Shown in pieces: positions 1-10,015 of a DNA stretch of 64,000 bases. The notes under the pieces are model-generated. The model had not been told where the DNA came from and did not search any database. It saw only the letters and a list, made by a program, of their open reading frames with translations. Both the position numbers and the translations under genes were made by a program. How positions within the stretch are numbered: the first letter of the stretch is position 1; every line of letters starts with the position of its first letter. The DNA is from Macrosoma leucophasiata (lineage: Eukaryota; Arthropoda; Insecta; Lepidoptera; Hedylidae): assembly GCA_036365455.1 (NCBI GenBank), contig JAWQUS010000027.1, positions 20,448,501-20,512,500 of the forward strand, written 5' to 3'.

Positions 1-46
1 GAGCATCTGGAAAGTAGAATCTCCCAACATCTTGTAGAACCACCTT

Positions 47-526
47 TAAAGGAGATGTTGCAAAAATGTATGGACCTCCGGCCATGTATTGTACACAATA
101 TCATTAAAAAGGCAAAATCAATATAAAAACGTTTTTACTGCATATTTTCACTTATTCAGCTTTGTTTGCAAATACAAAATATTATTTGCAGTTAGAATTG
201 CAACATAAAGCCAACATGGCGAATATGGCGGACGATGTAATTTTGACATTTTCATTTTTTTAATTCTTTTTTGAATATCTAGCACTTGGAGAAAAAAAAA
301 AAATTGTAAATACTATCGAAATCGATTGATACCAAGCGTTGGCTGTATCGCCGCCATGTTGACCATGGTTGAAAATGATAAAATCGTTTGAATTAAATGT
401 GGTGGTAACTCTAAAATATATTCTTTATTAAATTAATTGTATTTTTTTCGGATTCTTCTATAATTTACCCATTTTTTGAGGACATGACATGTACGAACCA
501 GGGCCGAGCTCGCAACATCTCCTTTA
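47..526. mobile_element. MITE family A, TIR element
   Basis: A 15-bp perfect terminal inverted repeat, TAAAGGAGATGTTGC, lies at 47-61 with its complement at 512-526. The 480-bp interior is AT-rich and non-coding. The left end (sequence like AAATGTATGG followed by a TGTACAC block) resembles the ends of the 330-bp element at 55781-56110 and its mirror copy, so all belong to one non-autonomous family. The superfamily is not determined. Confidence 0.65.
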
Positions 527-946
527 GCTTATGCATGCAGCAACCTGACACAAGTATTAAAGACAACGCAGGTTTTGCACAGTCTTTGATACGAGTACTT
601 ATGTCAAGTTATTTTTAAGTTTACTGTAAAAGATGTCTCCAAAAGATTGAAATAGAAATGAAGTTGATTATAATCATGCAGTTAGTTCTGTTAGTGTCAC
701 CAGCGCAACAAACCCACGTTAGCCAAAAGGAAGTATATACTTAATAGCAATAACACGTATTGCGGAAAAGGACATTTTGTTAGTACAATTAATTCGTCCA
801 TTTCGCCATTGTTCCGCTGATACATTATCTTTTGGGGCCGTTGTACTGATTTGCTCATCCGCAAGTGATTCGATAACGTCCGGTGCAACACACTGTTGCC
901 TTAAGGTTATGTAATTAACAAAACTGCATTTTTGGTTTTATTTTAA
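527..946. other. No gene recognised
   Basis: AT-rich sequence between two MITEs. I see no coding signal or repeat match inside the window. The short ORF here has no recognisable motif. Confidence 0.5.
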
Positions 947-1285
947 GGGGTCGTTCATAAATTATGTAAGGCGTTTAGGGGAGGGGGGGTGTTGACTGAA
1001 TATTATAACTTCTTACTATAGGTAAGGGGGGCAGAGAATCTAAAATTACGTAAGACTTGAAATTGAAAATTCTACCACTTTCGCGCTAAAAATTGGCATT
1101 GTTGAATAGCGCCATCTGTACTTCATCTCTTTAACTTGATATTGAATCTTACAAAAATCTTTTCTTACGAAAATTTCTTATTAAGGGGCAGGGGGGACTA
1201 GTCGTAATCTTATGATGTCTTACAGTAGGGGGAGAGGGGGTCAAATTAGCCCTCAAAACCTCTTACGTAATTTATGAACGACCCC
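947..1285. mobile_element. MITE with GGGGTCGTTCATAAATTA TIRs
   Basis: A 24-bp TIR beginning GGGGTCGTTCATAAATTA occupies 947-970 and is mirrored at 1262-1285 with one mismatch. A TAA triplet flanks both ends and would fit a 3-bp target duplication of the PIF/Harbinger type. The 339-bp interior contains G-runs and no ORF. The superfamily is inferred only from the target duplication. Confidence 0.75.
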
Positions 1286-1288
1286 TAA

Positions 1289-1470
1289 GGTGGCAAACAA
1301 GTATTCAGTTCACATGGATGTTAAGTAATGACTATAGCCTATAGACATTTACACAAAACTAAAGGTAAATGCAGATGCGTTCCCACCCCTGAGACCTAAG
1401 TTGCTATGTCTCTGTGATAGCTATCACGGGACCATACATTACCATCTAACACCAATACTACCATACTATC
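1289..1470 (-). mobile_element. Bm1-like SINE, diverged, 5' truncated
   Basis: The minus strand carries the 3' two thirds of the family described at 42378-42666: the GTTTGCCACC tail, the TGAACTG box, the TATAGGCTATAG box and the internal GGTAATGTATGG box. It belongs to the diverged subfamily with TATCACAGAGACATA in place of CCGGCACAGAGGCATA. It abuts the MITE that ends at 1285. Confidence 0.75.
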
Positions 1471-1530
1471 TTTGGGTAACTCCGGATGTATAGTTGTGCA
1501 AGTAGGTAATCGGTTATAAGCAAGTCTATG

Positions 1531-1781
1531 TATGTATGTATGTATGTATGTATCTTCACGCCAGGTCCCTAACGGGGTAGGCAGAGAGTGTAGAGCGCCA
1601 GATATCCCGGTTCAGACAAACCTCTCGTGCCTCGTCTACCTTCATCATTATCTTCATACATGCACGCCGATTCCTAAGACTTTTGACCCCACCATCAGAC
1701 AGAACTCGACCTATTTGGTCATGGTAGGTCAGCCTTGGTCTTCCTGGGCCTCTGCAACCATCCACATTCGCATTGTATATG
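1531..1781 (-). mobile_element. 3' end of a LINE (RTE-like), family L-A
   Basis: On the minus strand this fragment encodes the end of a LINE ORF2. A GRPR motif is followed by an HDQIG stretch and an RRACMKIMMKVDEAREV-type stretch, ending at YPVRDLA and a stop. A (CATA)n microsatellite follows as the 3' tail, at 1531-1553 on the plus strand. Comparison with the empty copy at 2751 gives a TATG target duplication. A second copy lies at 56697-56995. The 3' end, CTCTGCCTACCCCG then GGCGTGAAG, resembles that of the tRNA-SINE at 1829-2133. The RTE-like label is an inference from the C-terminal layout and tail type. Confidence 0.8.
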
Positions 1782-1828
1782 TAAACATATTATATTATCT
1801 GGGAACACATTTCACAACGTCTCGTCTA

Positions 1829-2133
1829 CTGTCTCAGTAGGCTAGTGGTAGCAGGCCACTACTGCTACGCTGGAGGTCCTGGGTTCGATTCCCGGGTCGA
1901 GTACTATCAGAGATAACGGTTTAAAAGCCTTTATCTCTGGTTCTATTGGGATTTTTCCATTTTCTGGAAGTTTCCCAGTACCTCGGAGTATAGTAATGTG
2001 CCCGGAGATGGCAACAGGCTTGCCACCTGTTTTAAGGACCGAAACGTAACCGGCGAATCGTGGGTGTATGCATGTATGCTTGAATGCATGCATTTATCTC
2101 TGCCTACCCCTTTCGGGATTATAGGCGTGAAAT
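1829..2133 (+). mobile_element. tRNA-derived SINE, family T1
   Basis: The head is tRNA-like: an A box in TAGGCTAGTGGTAGCAGG and a B box in CCTGGGTTCGATTCC. A body of about 200 bp follows, then the tail CTCTGCCTACCCCTTTCGGG and ATAGGCGTGAA. Other copies or fragments lie at 2801, 8252, 15127, 38165/39606 and 46622. It is a SINE and not a tRNA gene: there is no acceptor stem closing the cloverleaf. Confidence 0.85.
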
Positions 2134-2142
2134 TACGTTACA

Positions 2143-2694
2143 CCAATAACAATTTACGGAATCCTTGCAACAATGTGGACGGCAAGTAGGTAATTATCGT
2201 TTTGGGTGTTAAAATCAATTTTGCGCATAAATTGAATAGCATACCATCTCATCTAGGTACTAAGAAACTATAGTAAAGGGATATCATGTTAAAATTTTGG
2301 ATCGTATCTACAAATCCCTGTTTACATTTATTTTCGACTTCCTTATCCAGAATTTCCTAAATTTTTATTCTGTTCAAACATATCTACAAACGTGAGCAGT
2401 GCATATCATGCACACTTCAGCGCTTTTGTTGTCTCGTTATAAGTAATCGGAAACAGGTTTCAAGCCCCCGCAAAGGCAGGGTGCGTTCTTAACAAAAGAA
2501 CTCTGTCTACGTTTATATACATATACCTAGTGTTGACTACGGCTTTTTTACGAAGCATGAATAGGAGAGAGAATAAAGGTAACTCGATACACCGAGGTGA
2601 CCCTTGTGACTCTTTAGTAACACTGTTCGTGATGTGATACTTAAAGTTGCGGTTAGGCAGTTTCTTGTTTCCCTATTTTATTTTAAATTTCTGA
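2143..2694. other. Unique spacer between duplicated blocks
   Basis: This stretch separates the two copies of the direct duplication. I see no ORF, RNA gene or repeat match within the window. Confidence 0.5.
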
Positions 2695-3114
2695 TTGGGT
2701 AACTCCGGATGTATAGTTGTGCAAGTAGGTAATCGATTATAAGCAAGTCTATGTAAACATATTATATTATCTGGGAACACATTTCATAACGTCTCGTCTA
2801 CTGCCTCAGTAGGCTAGTGGTAGCAGGCCACTACTGCTACGCTGGAGGTCCTGGGTTCGATTCCCGGGTCGAGGGCTATCAGAGATAACGGTTTAAAATC
2901 CATTATCTATGGTTCTATTGGGATTTTTCCATTTTCTGGAAGTTTCCCAGTACCTCGGAGTATAGTAATGTGCCCGGAGATGGCAACAGGCTTGCCACCT
3001 GTTTTAAGGACCGAAACGTAACCGGCGAATCGTGGGTGTATGCATGTATGCTTGAATGCATGCATTTATCTCTGCCTACCCCTTTCGGGATTATAGGCGT
3101 GAAATTACGTTACA
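2695..3114. repeat. Direct duplication, copy 2 (empty site)
   Basis: This is the same 105-bp flank plus T1 SINE as 1472-2142, without the LINE-tail insertion. It preserves the pre-insertion sequence TCTATGTAAACAT, which defines the insertion site and target duplication in copy 1. Confidence 0.85.
2801..3105 (+). mobile_element. tRNA-derived SINE, family T1
   Basis: Near-identical to 1829-2133 and part of the duplicated block. A box TAGGCTAGTGGTAGCAGG, B box GGGTTCGATTCC and tail CTCTGCCTACCCC are all present. Confidence 0.85.
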
Positions 3115-4957
3115 TTTTATAACATAAGGTGTTAAAGATAGTTCATAATATTTTCAATGTACTTTTCGTTTAAGTACGTAAATATTATCAAAGATACATC
3201 TAAGTAGGTACATTTAAATTTTAATAATAAATAACTACTTTTATCTTAGTCTAAGCATTATTAGGTATGCGAATAAAACGTGGTTCTAATTTTAATTTTG
3301 TACCAATGATTCTTGTGAGAAAAGACATTGAATAAGTTGTCACGACATTGTAATATCGGGGTTACTGACTCTGGCTCATAATAACACAAGGTCATGTTAA
3401 AAGGACTCACTAGTTCCCTCCGTCAAAGATGCTTAGAGATCATTATGGAACGCAAACGGAGAATTATCTATTCCGCGAAGACAACTATACGAATGAACCG
3501 TGTCTTCGATCCTATTGCGTTAAGAACGTGACCGAGAGACTTCAAAAAACATGCCAACGGTCCAGCGCTCATTAACCTCGTTGAAAACAAAACAAACCAT
3601 GACAACAGACGCATTGTGATTTATTGGAAACGAGACAAACACGATGTCAAGCAATGACAGAGAGAGAACTTCCACAAAGGTTTAATGTAATGATTTTTAT
3701 GTTATTTTGAATAGTAACAAGACATCAATTCATTTTTCTATTTTTGCTAACTGACATTTGAGTGTATGAAGTTTAGATACCATCACAAGATATGATATCA
3801 AACTTAAGTAAAGTGTAATGGCATATTAAGAGTTTACTGTATCCAAACAAGATAAACTCAAGCCAGAGAATATATGCAATAATACTGCGTCCACACGGAA
3901 TAAAATATCACTGGTGAGTTATGCATTCTTGCTTCGTGTTATGAAACCGTACAAATAGCTTCGTGCCACGGTAAAAGTGTCAAAAACTGTGCTCAGCTCA
4001 ATTACAAATTAAGCTGTGAATGTCGGTATGCGTTGTTGGAATTACATCCCGTTTCAGCTACAACAGTGTGGGAGGCAGCGAACAAAACGCACGGAATTAC
4101 GACCTAATTAAAGAGCCCAATTCTAATTAAATTGTCTCCGGCTGACTAATCCTGGACTAAACAACGTTATACCTACGTATCAGCATCTTATTTTAAACCT
4201 TAACACTAATAGTTGAAAGGTACATCTTTAAGGTATCCAGCAATTGTGTATTTCAACCTGTATTTTTATATTAGGAGTTAATTTACTTCAAAGCACCCTG
4301 CTGTATTTGCTTCGAACATCTGTAGTAAAATGAATGCCTAGGGCAAATAAACTTGTTCTTGGCTTATTACTCGCACTATTTATACAAGTTACCATCTGAT
4401 ACATAAAATATAAACCAATGGATGTTTGCCTAGTACATTAAGTACGAGTTAAAAAATAGCTACTAATATGTTATACAACGTGTAACAGGATTGAATGTAC
4501 AATCCGAATCTAGTTTGGTCACAATCGATAACCGAATCGATTTCAGGTAATATTTAGTCCCAAAATTAATTAAAATTAAGAAAATTATGGTCACCCATTT
4601 GGTGAACAGTCAATACAAACGAAAATGAGACTTAACGTCTATTCAAAATAAAATGCTAGTCTCAACAAGTTTATTGGAACTGGTTGAGTCGTACTTTTTA
4701 TTATAAATCATAATTTAAGAAATAAAATAGTGGAAATGTATCTTATTACCAACGAGTGTTAAATAAGAATACGCAGGTTATGCTACATCACATTGGAATT
4801 GTGTGCGTATGTGAGTAGGTTCGTGTTTTATGTGCGGCCGTAGGTAGAGGTAGGGTAAGTATGCATAGGGTGTGCATACTGTTCGTACAAATTGACGACA
4901 ACTTATTTCTTAAATAAAAAATATTAAATACATAAACATGTAATTTCTGTTCATGTA
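3115..4957. other. Apparently unique non-coding stretch
   Basis: About 1.8 kb without a convincing ORF, RNA gene or repeat shared with the rest of the window. Around 4070-4150 the sequence is richer in TAATTA-like homeodomain-type words (CCTAATTAAAG, TCTAATTAAATTG). It could be a conserved non-coding element, but that is only a guess. Confidence 0.4.
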
Positions 4958-6061
4958 TTGGTTGGGGAAAAAGTTTCTTCGCATTTTTTAAGATAATTCA
5001 AAACATTTTTTAATATAGTTTATTTTTTATTGCATAAAGAATTCTGAAGAGACCGAAACAGGTGTAAATCTGAAGGTGCAAGGTCAGGATTATACGGCGC
5101 ATGCATTAACACCTCCCAGCCAAACTCTCTTAATTTTTGCTGAGTGGCTATAGATGTGTGAGGTCTAGCGTTATCATGATGAAACACCACACCCCTTCTG
5201 TTGATCAATTCCGGCCGCTTTCTCTCAACTTCTTGCTTTAATCTCATCAGTTGTTCGCAGTAGAGTTCAAAATCGATAGTCCTGCCTGGTGGTAATAGCT
5301 CATAATGAATAATGCCCTTCCAATCCCACCACACACACAACATCACCTTATTGCGAGTTAACCCGGGTTTCGCCACAGTCTGTGAAGCCTGACCGGCCTT
5401 TGACCACGACCTTTTTCGCACGTTCTTGTCGTACGTGATCCACTTTTCATCACCAGTTATCAGCTTCTTCAAAAATGATTCAGTTTCATTGCGTCGTAAT
5501 AAAGAATCACAAATGTGAGCTCGTGAGGTACCCAAATATCGAGCTTTTTTTTGTACCCAGCTTTTTTCAAATGCCCCAAAACTGTTTTGTGATCAATTCT
5601 CAGTTCTTCAGCTACGTCGTAATTACTGATATGTCGATCTTGCTCCACTTTTTCAAAAATGGCATCCATTTTATCCGTAATAGGGCGACCAGAGCGAGGT
5701 GCATCTTTGACATCAAAATTTCCGGATTGAAAACGCTTAAACTAAATTTGTGCTACTCTCACAGACACTGCACTAGGTCCATAAACATCGCAAATTTTTT
5801 TCGCGGCTTGCGTTGCATTTTTACCTTTTTTGCAGTAAAATTTTAAAATGTATCGAATTTCTTCATTAGATTCACTCATCTTGACAGTACGAAAAACAAA
5901 TGAAAATCACACATTTGCCTAATTTGAATTATGAATTGTGTTCTTTAAAATTTTAACTTTCAATGATATCAAAACCAGCCAGATACAAATACTACAGCCA
6001 AAGAGATTTTATTACAAGTTCATACATACTATAATGCGAAAAGACTTTTTCCCCAACCTAT
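4958..6061 (-). mobile_element. mariner (Tc1/mariner) element, inactivated
   Basis: Terminal inverted repeats GGTTGGGGAAAAAGTTTC (left) and the complement of GGTTGGGGAAAAAGTCTT (right) are flanked by TA dinucleotides, the usual mariner target duplication. The element is about 1.1 kb, shorter than the usual 1.3 kb, because coding sequence has been lost. It encodes a broken transposase on the minus strand (5020-5879). Confidence 0.92.
5020..5879 (-). pseudogene. mariner transposase pseudogene
   Basis: A DD34D mariner transposase would cut and rejoin the element at TA sites. Reading from the ATG at 5879, an N-terminal helix-turn-helix region is recognisable (MSESNEEIRY, FDVKDAPRSGRP, HISNYDVAEEL, DHKTVLGHLKKAGY, WVPHEL). 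The catalytic domain follows in another frame: the first Asp in TGDEKW, the second in HHDNARPH, the third in NPDLAPSDLHLF. Three lesions show it is dead. A UAG stop at 5742-5744 replaces the conserved Trp of the VAQ.W motif. A frameshift with loss of a few codons lies near 5535-5545, after WVPHEL. The C-terminus is deleted after SLQNSL, where the family continues for roughly 50 more residues. It can serve at most as a cis substrate for a related transposase. Confidence 0.92.
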
Positions 6062-6176
6062 TATTATGATTATAACTCGATTTTCTAATCGGGGTGTTAG
6101 AGAGTGTGCATTATTCCCGTTACATGTTGTACGCGACCAAAACGTACATTTCTATTGGTGGCAAACTTGAGCTTGA

Positions 6177-6486
6177 TTTTTTTTTTTTTTTTTTTTTTTT
6201 TATGTTATAAAAGTGGCAAACAAGCATGCAGTTCACATTGATGTTAAGTTATGACTGCAGCCTATAGACACCCACACAATGACCAGAGGTCAAAATGCAG
6301 ATGCGCTGCCACTCCTGAGGCCTAAGGTGTTATGGCCTCTGTGCCTGAAATTACAGGGCCGTACATTACCACCTGACCGGAACACGATAGTGCTGAACAC
6401 TACCAACTACCATTTAGCGGCAAGTATATTAGGTAATGCGGTGGTGCCTACGCCCGCGAGCTCCGTCACTGGAGCTCTACCACCAG
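6177..6486 (-). mobile_element. Bm1-like SINE, full length with long A tail
   Basis: All landmarks of the family are present on the minus strand, from GGTGGTAGAGCTCC at 6486 down to the GTTTGCCACTT tail. The A tail appears as a run of more than 20 T on the plus strand (about 6177-6200). One tandem duplication of the ACTACCA block sits near 6400-6412. The long uninterrupted A tail suggests a fairly young insertion. Confidence 0.85.
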
Positions 6487-6920
6487 TATTTAAGTTTTTA
6501 TAATTTTGGTAATTTTCGTAATATAATAGCGATAGTCAGCGGTTAGTCTTTCCTAGAAAAATATTTACTGATTCTTACTATTTCAAACTCCAGGTACACT
6601 GGACTTAAACTTAACGAAAAAAAAAACATCTATCATCTATAATTACAATTTCTATTTTTCCGAAAAAAAAAAAAATTATGTCAAAGTCATAAATTAATAA
6701 TAAATATATATAAACAACACTATAAATATTGAATGAATGAGATTGTGTGAGAGTTTTGGCGGGAACGCGGAAAGGAGCAGTGTCGCTGCGTGTTAATATT
6801 TTCGAAATTTGTGTATAGTCGCGTTTTTATGTGTAAAAATGGTGGGGTTTTTATCATAAAACATTCGATAATTTTCACGGGTGTAGGAAAGTGATATTAG
6901 GAAGTGAAAAGTGATTTTTC
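6487..6920. other. No gene; possible TE 5' region
   Basis: AT-rich sequence. From about 6740 a GC-richer stretch (GGCGGGAACGCGGAAAGGAG) reads like an untranslated 5' region of a retroelement and leads directly into the repeat at 6921. This is an impression only. Confidence 0.3.
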
Positions 6921-7147
6921 ATGTTGCCTCCAAAACTTCGTAAACTCTCCTAGTAAAGTCCTCATCACTTTACTGGAGCCATCTCATCATATTCCACATG
7001 GAAGCATCCAATCATCGTCATCTTCCATATGGATATTCATTATCATGAGAAATGAACATAAAAATTTCTGAAGATTGGCTAACAGCCAATCTTCAGTAAT
7101 TTTTATCTTGAACTTTATCTTGTACTTTTTATTTTGGACTTGAATCC
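6921..7147. repeat. Dispersed repeat, copy 1 (pair with 36421-36544)
   Basis: Starts ATGTTGCCTCCAAAACTTCG and ends GGACTTGAATCC. The copy at 36421-36544 has the same ends with an internal deletion. It contains a perfect hairpin at 7068-7096 (arms CTGAAGATTGGCT, loop AAC). A Bm1-like SINE abuts its right end. Class unknown. Confidence 0.7.
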
Positions 7148-7151
7148 ACTT

Positions 7152-7437
7152 CACTGGTGGTAGAGTTCCAGTGACGGAGCTCGCGGGCGTAGGCACCACC
7201 GCATTACCTAATATACTTGCCGCTAAATGGTAGTGTTCAGCACTATCGTTTTCCGGTCAGGTGGTAATGTACGGCCCTACGTAATTTCAGGCACAGAGGC
7301 ATATCACCTAATGCCTCAGGAGTGGCAGCGCATCTGCATTTTGAACTCTGGTCATTGTGTGGGTCTATAGGCTGCAGTCATAACTTAACATCAATGTGAA
7401 CTGCATGCTTGTTTGCCACTATTATTAAAAAAAAAAA
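7152..7437 (+). mobile_element. Bm1-like SINE, full length
   Basis: Complete from GGTGGTAGAGTTCCAGTGAC to GTTTGCCACT and an A run. Same family as 42378-42666. Confidence 0.85.
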
Positions 7438-7959
7438 TGTCGTTCTACGAATATTAAGTCTCGATATACCTACCTACAAATCAAACATGACCTTCGTAGA
7501 TATGAAACTTTATTAGAGTAATCGAAATTAAAAATAAATATTTTATTGTACGATTACACGTGTAGGTAGTTATTGTCGCGTACAAAATGTTTGGCGACAC
7601 TGGGGACTCTGTAATACTCTATATGGGGCTAGATATGGGGAGAATTTGAAAATGGAAAAACCCATTTTATCGAGTTACAATTTTACAAGCCTAATACAGT
7701 ACAGAGTATAAAGAGGGGTGGCACGGGACAGATAAGCAAATACGTACTTATATAGTTACCTACCCCGACGGTTTCCTTTTAATGGTCCTTCGTAAAAACT
7801 TTGCGCTACATTATCGTATAATTTTATTGAATCGCTCACTTTAATGCTCAGTTTACTTTATGATGCTAATTCGTGGTTAATTGAGTCACATTATTGCCAA
7901 GTTTATATTATTTTCATACTTGATTTTGTTGATATTAAGTATAAGTATTTTAACTTTTA
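7438..7959. other. No gene recognised
   Basis: Non-repetitive within the window, with no coding signal. Confidence 0.45.
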
Positions 7960-8249
7960 CTAGTGGTAGAGCTTCAGTGCAGGAGCTCGAGGGCGTAGGC
8001 ACCACCGCATTACCTAATATACTTGCCGCTAAATGGTAATGTGCAGCACTATCGTATTCCGGTCAGGAGGTAATGTACGGCCCTGTAATTTCCGGCACAG
8101 AGGCATAACACCTTAGGCCTCAGGAGTGGTAACGCATCTGCATTTTGACCTTGGTCTTTGTGTGGGTGTCTATAGGCTGCAGTCATCACTTAACATCAAT
8201 GTGAACTGCAGGGGTGGTTTGCCAAATTCATTACATAAAAAAATAATTA
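7960..8249 (+). mobile_element. Bm1-like SINE, full length
   Basis: Starts AGTGGTAGAGCTTCAGTGCA and ends with CATTACATAAAAAAAT. It is directly followed by a fragment of the T1 SINE. Confidence 0.83.
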
Positions 8250-8251
8250 AA

Positions 8252-8350
8252 AACTGCCTCAATAGTTTAGTGGCAGCAGGCCACTGCTATGCTTTGGGGT
8301 CTTGGGATCAATCCCTAGATCGGGAAGTATTGGGCTTTTTACTGTTTTAG
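8252..8350 (+). mobile_element. T1 tRNA-SINE fragment
   Basis: Head of the T1 family, with A box TAGTTTAGTGGCAGCAGG and a decayed B box TGGGATCAATCC. The tail is missing. Confidence 0.6.
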
Positions 8351-8474
8351 GCCTCCTTACCTCGAAAGAAAACCGGCAAAGTGCGTTTCGGACCACGCAC
8401 TTGGCCGGGCCCGTAAGGTTAGGTTTTGTAGGGTTCTCAGTACATTTTATAAGTTTGTTAAACTTACTTAGCTT

Positions 8475-8765
8475 CATAGAGCAACACGGGCCACCGGCCG
8501 CGGCGGACTGGAGGGAAGTAGCCATAGCGTTTATTACCGATGCAAAACAGTCTGTAATTTTTTGCGGGGGGAAATGCGTGCGACACACACGCACACCACA
8601 AAAATCGTCTATTATTACGAAACTCACACCCTGACTTTAACAAAATACAGAAACAATTTCACGCACACATTGAAACATCTAGGCGACAGGTATAGGCCCA
8701 TTTGGGCTTGTATTGACCGAGGGGAAAGCATGCATATGGCTACTCCCCTCCGGTGTTGCTTTATG
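8475..8765. mobile_element. MITE family C (CATAGAGCAACACGG ends)
   Basis: The ends CATAGAGCAACACGGG and CCGGTGTTGCTTTATG are imperfect terminal inverted repeats about 291 bp apart. A second full copy lies at 47170-47459 and a left-end fragment at 29063-29200. The interior holds a G/C-rich head, then an ACACACACGC stretch. ORFs across it are shadows; no coding homology was seen. Confidence 0.75.
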
Positions 8766-9029
8766 GTTAGCTTAGAACAAACGATGATGACAACAGACGA
8801 CGATCGCTTCAGATAACATAAAACAAATCGTATTTCTTTATAACATCGATATTCATTCGCTCCATTGCCATTCAGTCCGCGTGCTCCATCGATGTCTCTT
8901 TATATTTCCAAATGTTTGACCTTCGTCACTAACTTCGCAAGTCGATAGTCTACTATTTAAGCTTAAAGTCTCTGTGGCGATCAATAAAATGAAAACTTAT
9001 TGTAATATTCACAAATGCGAGAGATTTTA
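8766..9029. other. No gene recognised
   Basis: Apparently unique sequence between MITE C and a perfect hairpin. Confidence 0.4.
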
Positions 9030-9087
9030 GAAATGAAAGAAAAAATGGAAATAATAAGGGTATTATTTCCATTTTTTCTTTCATTTC
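9030..9087. repeat. Perfect hairpin, 27-bp arms, 4-nt loop
   Basis: The arms 9030-9056 and 9061-9087 (left arm begins GAAATGAAAGAAAAAATGG) are exact reverse complements separated by AGGG. There are no mismatches. It resembles the 47-bp hairpin with a 4-nt loop at 40192-40289. Confidence 0.9.
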
Positions 9088-9560
9088 GGCAGGGGCCAAG
9101 CGTAATAAAAAACTGCAATTAGAAGCATTAGATCCTTTAATCAAAATCAAAATGGCCTTCTAAGCCCTACAATATTTATTCAAGATTTTTTGTACAACTT
9201 TTCGGCATAGCTGATATTCGTGCCAAATTATTATCACGTAGTATTATTACCTACACATTATCTGCTATGTAAGGGTTACTTGAAGACTTCGGAACCCTAA
9301 AAAAGAAAAAGCTTTACTACTACGAAAATTCCTTGTCTTACTCTGTGTCATCACCGCGCTACGAGTGGCTACGACCTGTAAGATCAACGCACTTTTTAAA
9401 TAATATAACGGTCTAGACTTTGACGCTTTAATAAATCGGTTGACCGAAACGTGCCTGAGTTTGTTAAAATTTCTTTTGCTACACAGGTAATACATTTTAA
9501 TGGGTGAGTCTTAGAGGAATAACGCTAATTCTATGGGACGAGTGAAATGATAATGCTCTA
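9088..9560. other. No gene recognised
   Basis: Contains a TTGACCGAAACGTGCC word near 9440, related to the foldback repeat at 18993-19160. Otherwise unique. Confidence 0.35.
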
Positions 9561-9704
9561 AGGGTAAGATTCACAGACCGCACAACGAGTTTACTTTGAA
9601 CAAAGTACGCTTAGATTAGAACTGTCAAAACCCATACTGTACTGACAGTTCTAAGAATACTTTGCTCAAAATAAAGTTGTAGTGCGGTCTGTAAATCTCA
9701 CCCT
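9561..9704. mobile_element. Foldback MITE family D, single unit
   Basis: The whole 144-bp element folds on itself. The outer TIR is AGGGTAAGATTCACAGACCG and its mirror; the inner arms are AAAGTACGCTTA and complement; the loop lies between AACTGTCAAAACCC and TGACAGTT. The same family occurs expanded at 13900-14172 and as a fragment at 29291-29346. Confidence 0.85.
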
Positions 9705-9837
9705 GTATAACTGATATTTATCGTCTACTAGCTGACCCCGCGAACTTGGTACCAACCGGGATTATTCATTTTTTTACATTCATGCAATTCCTTCTCCTGA
9801 CAATAACGAACACATAAAAGAAAGATTAAGCGCGCAT

Positions 9838-10015
9838 GGCCCCGCGGCTGGTGTAGATCATGAGTGATCTACTCGGTTAAGCATTTCGGGCGCGGTCGGG
9901 TATGTGATGGGTGACCGCTAGTGGCACATGAAAAAACCGCGTTTTCGTGCTCAGACTCAGAGACTTGTGCCCAGCAGTGGGACGGATAATTGGTTGCCAT
10001 TATTATATTGTTTAT
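9838..10015 (+). mobile_element. 5S-rRNA-derived SINE
   Basis: The head resembles the internal promoter half of 5S rRNA: GATCTACTCGGTTAAGCA, then a GGGCGCGGTCGGGTA stretch and TGATGGGTGACCGC. The order and spacing match the 5S A box, intermediate element and C box. The 3' part (GTGCCCAGCAGTGGGACG, then GGTTGCCATTATTAT) is shared with the minus-strand element at 27960-28230. It is not a functional 5S gene: the 5' half is diverged and the body is a retroposon. Confidence 0.75.

Larger units (their letters stand above)
1472..2142. repeat. Direct duplication, copy 1 (carries an insertion)
   Basis: This segment is repeated in the same orientation at 2695-3114. Both copies start at TTGGGTAACTCCGGATG and end after a SINE at GAAATTACGTTACA. 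Copy 1 is 671 bp because it holds a 251-bp LINE-tail insertion (1531-1781); without it both copies are about 420 bp and differ at only a few positions. Copy 2 lacks the insertion, so the LINE tail probably arrived after the duplication. Confidence 0.85.

Noticed and set aside
1829..2133. Possible tRNA gene (A and B boxes) here and at 2801, 15127 and 46622
   Set aside because: No acceptor stem closes the cloverleaf, and the sequence continues into a shared SINE body and tail.
5475..5846. 123-codon plus-strand ORF inside the mariner
   Set aside because: It is antisense to the transposase pseudogene.
8126..8350. ORFs starting MVTHLHFDLGLC and similar at 8126, 14794, 17830 and 42212
   Set aside because: They are translations of the Bm1-like SINE body and recur only because the SINE does.
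9838..9930. Possible 5S rRNA gene
   Set aside because: Only the internal promoter region is similar; the 5' half is diverged and the unit carries a SINE tail.
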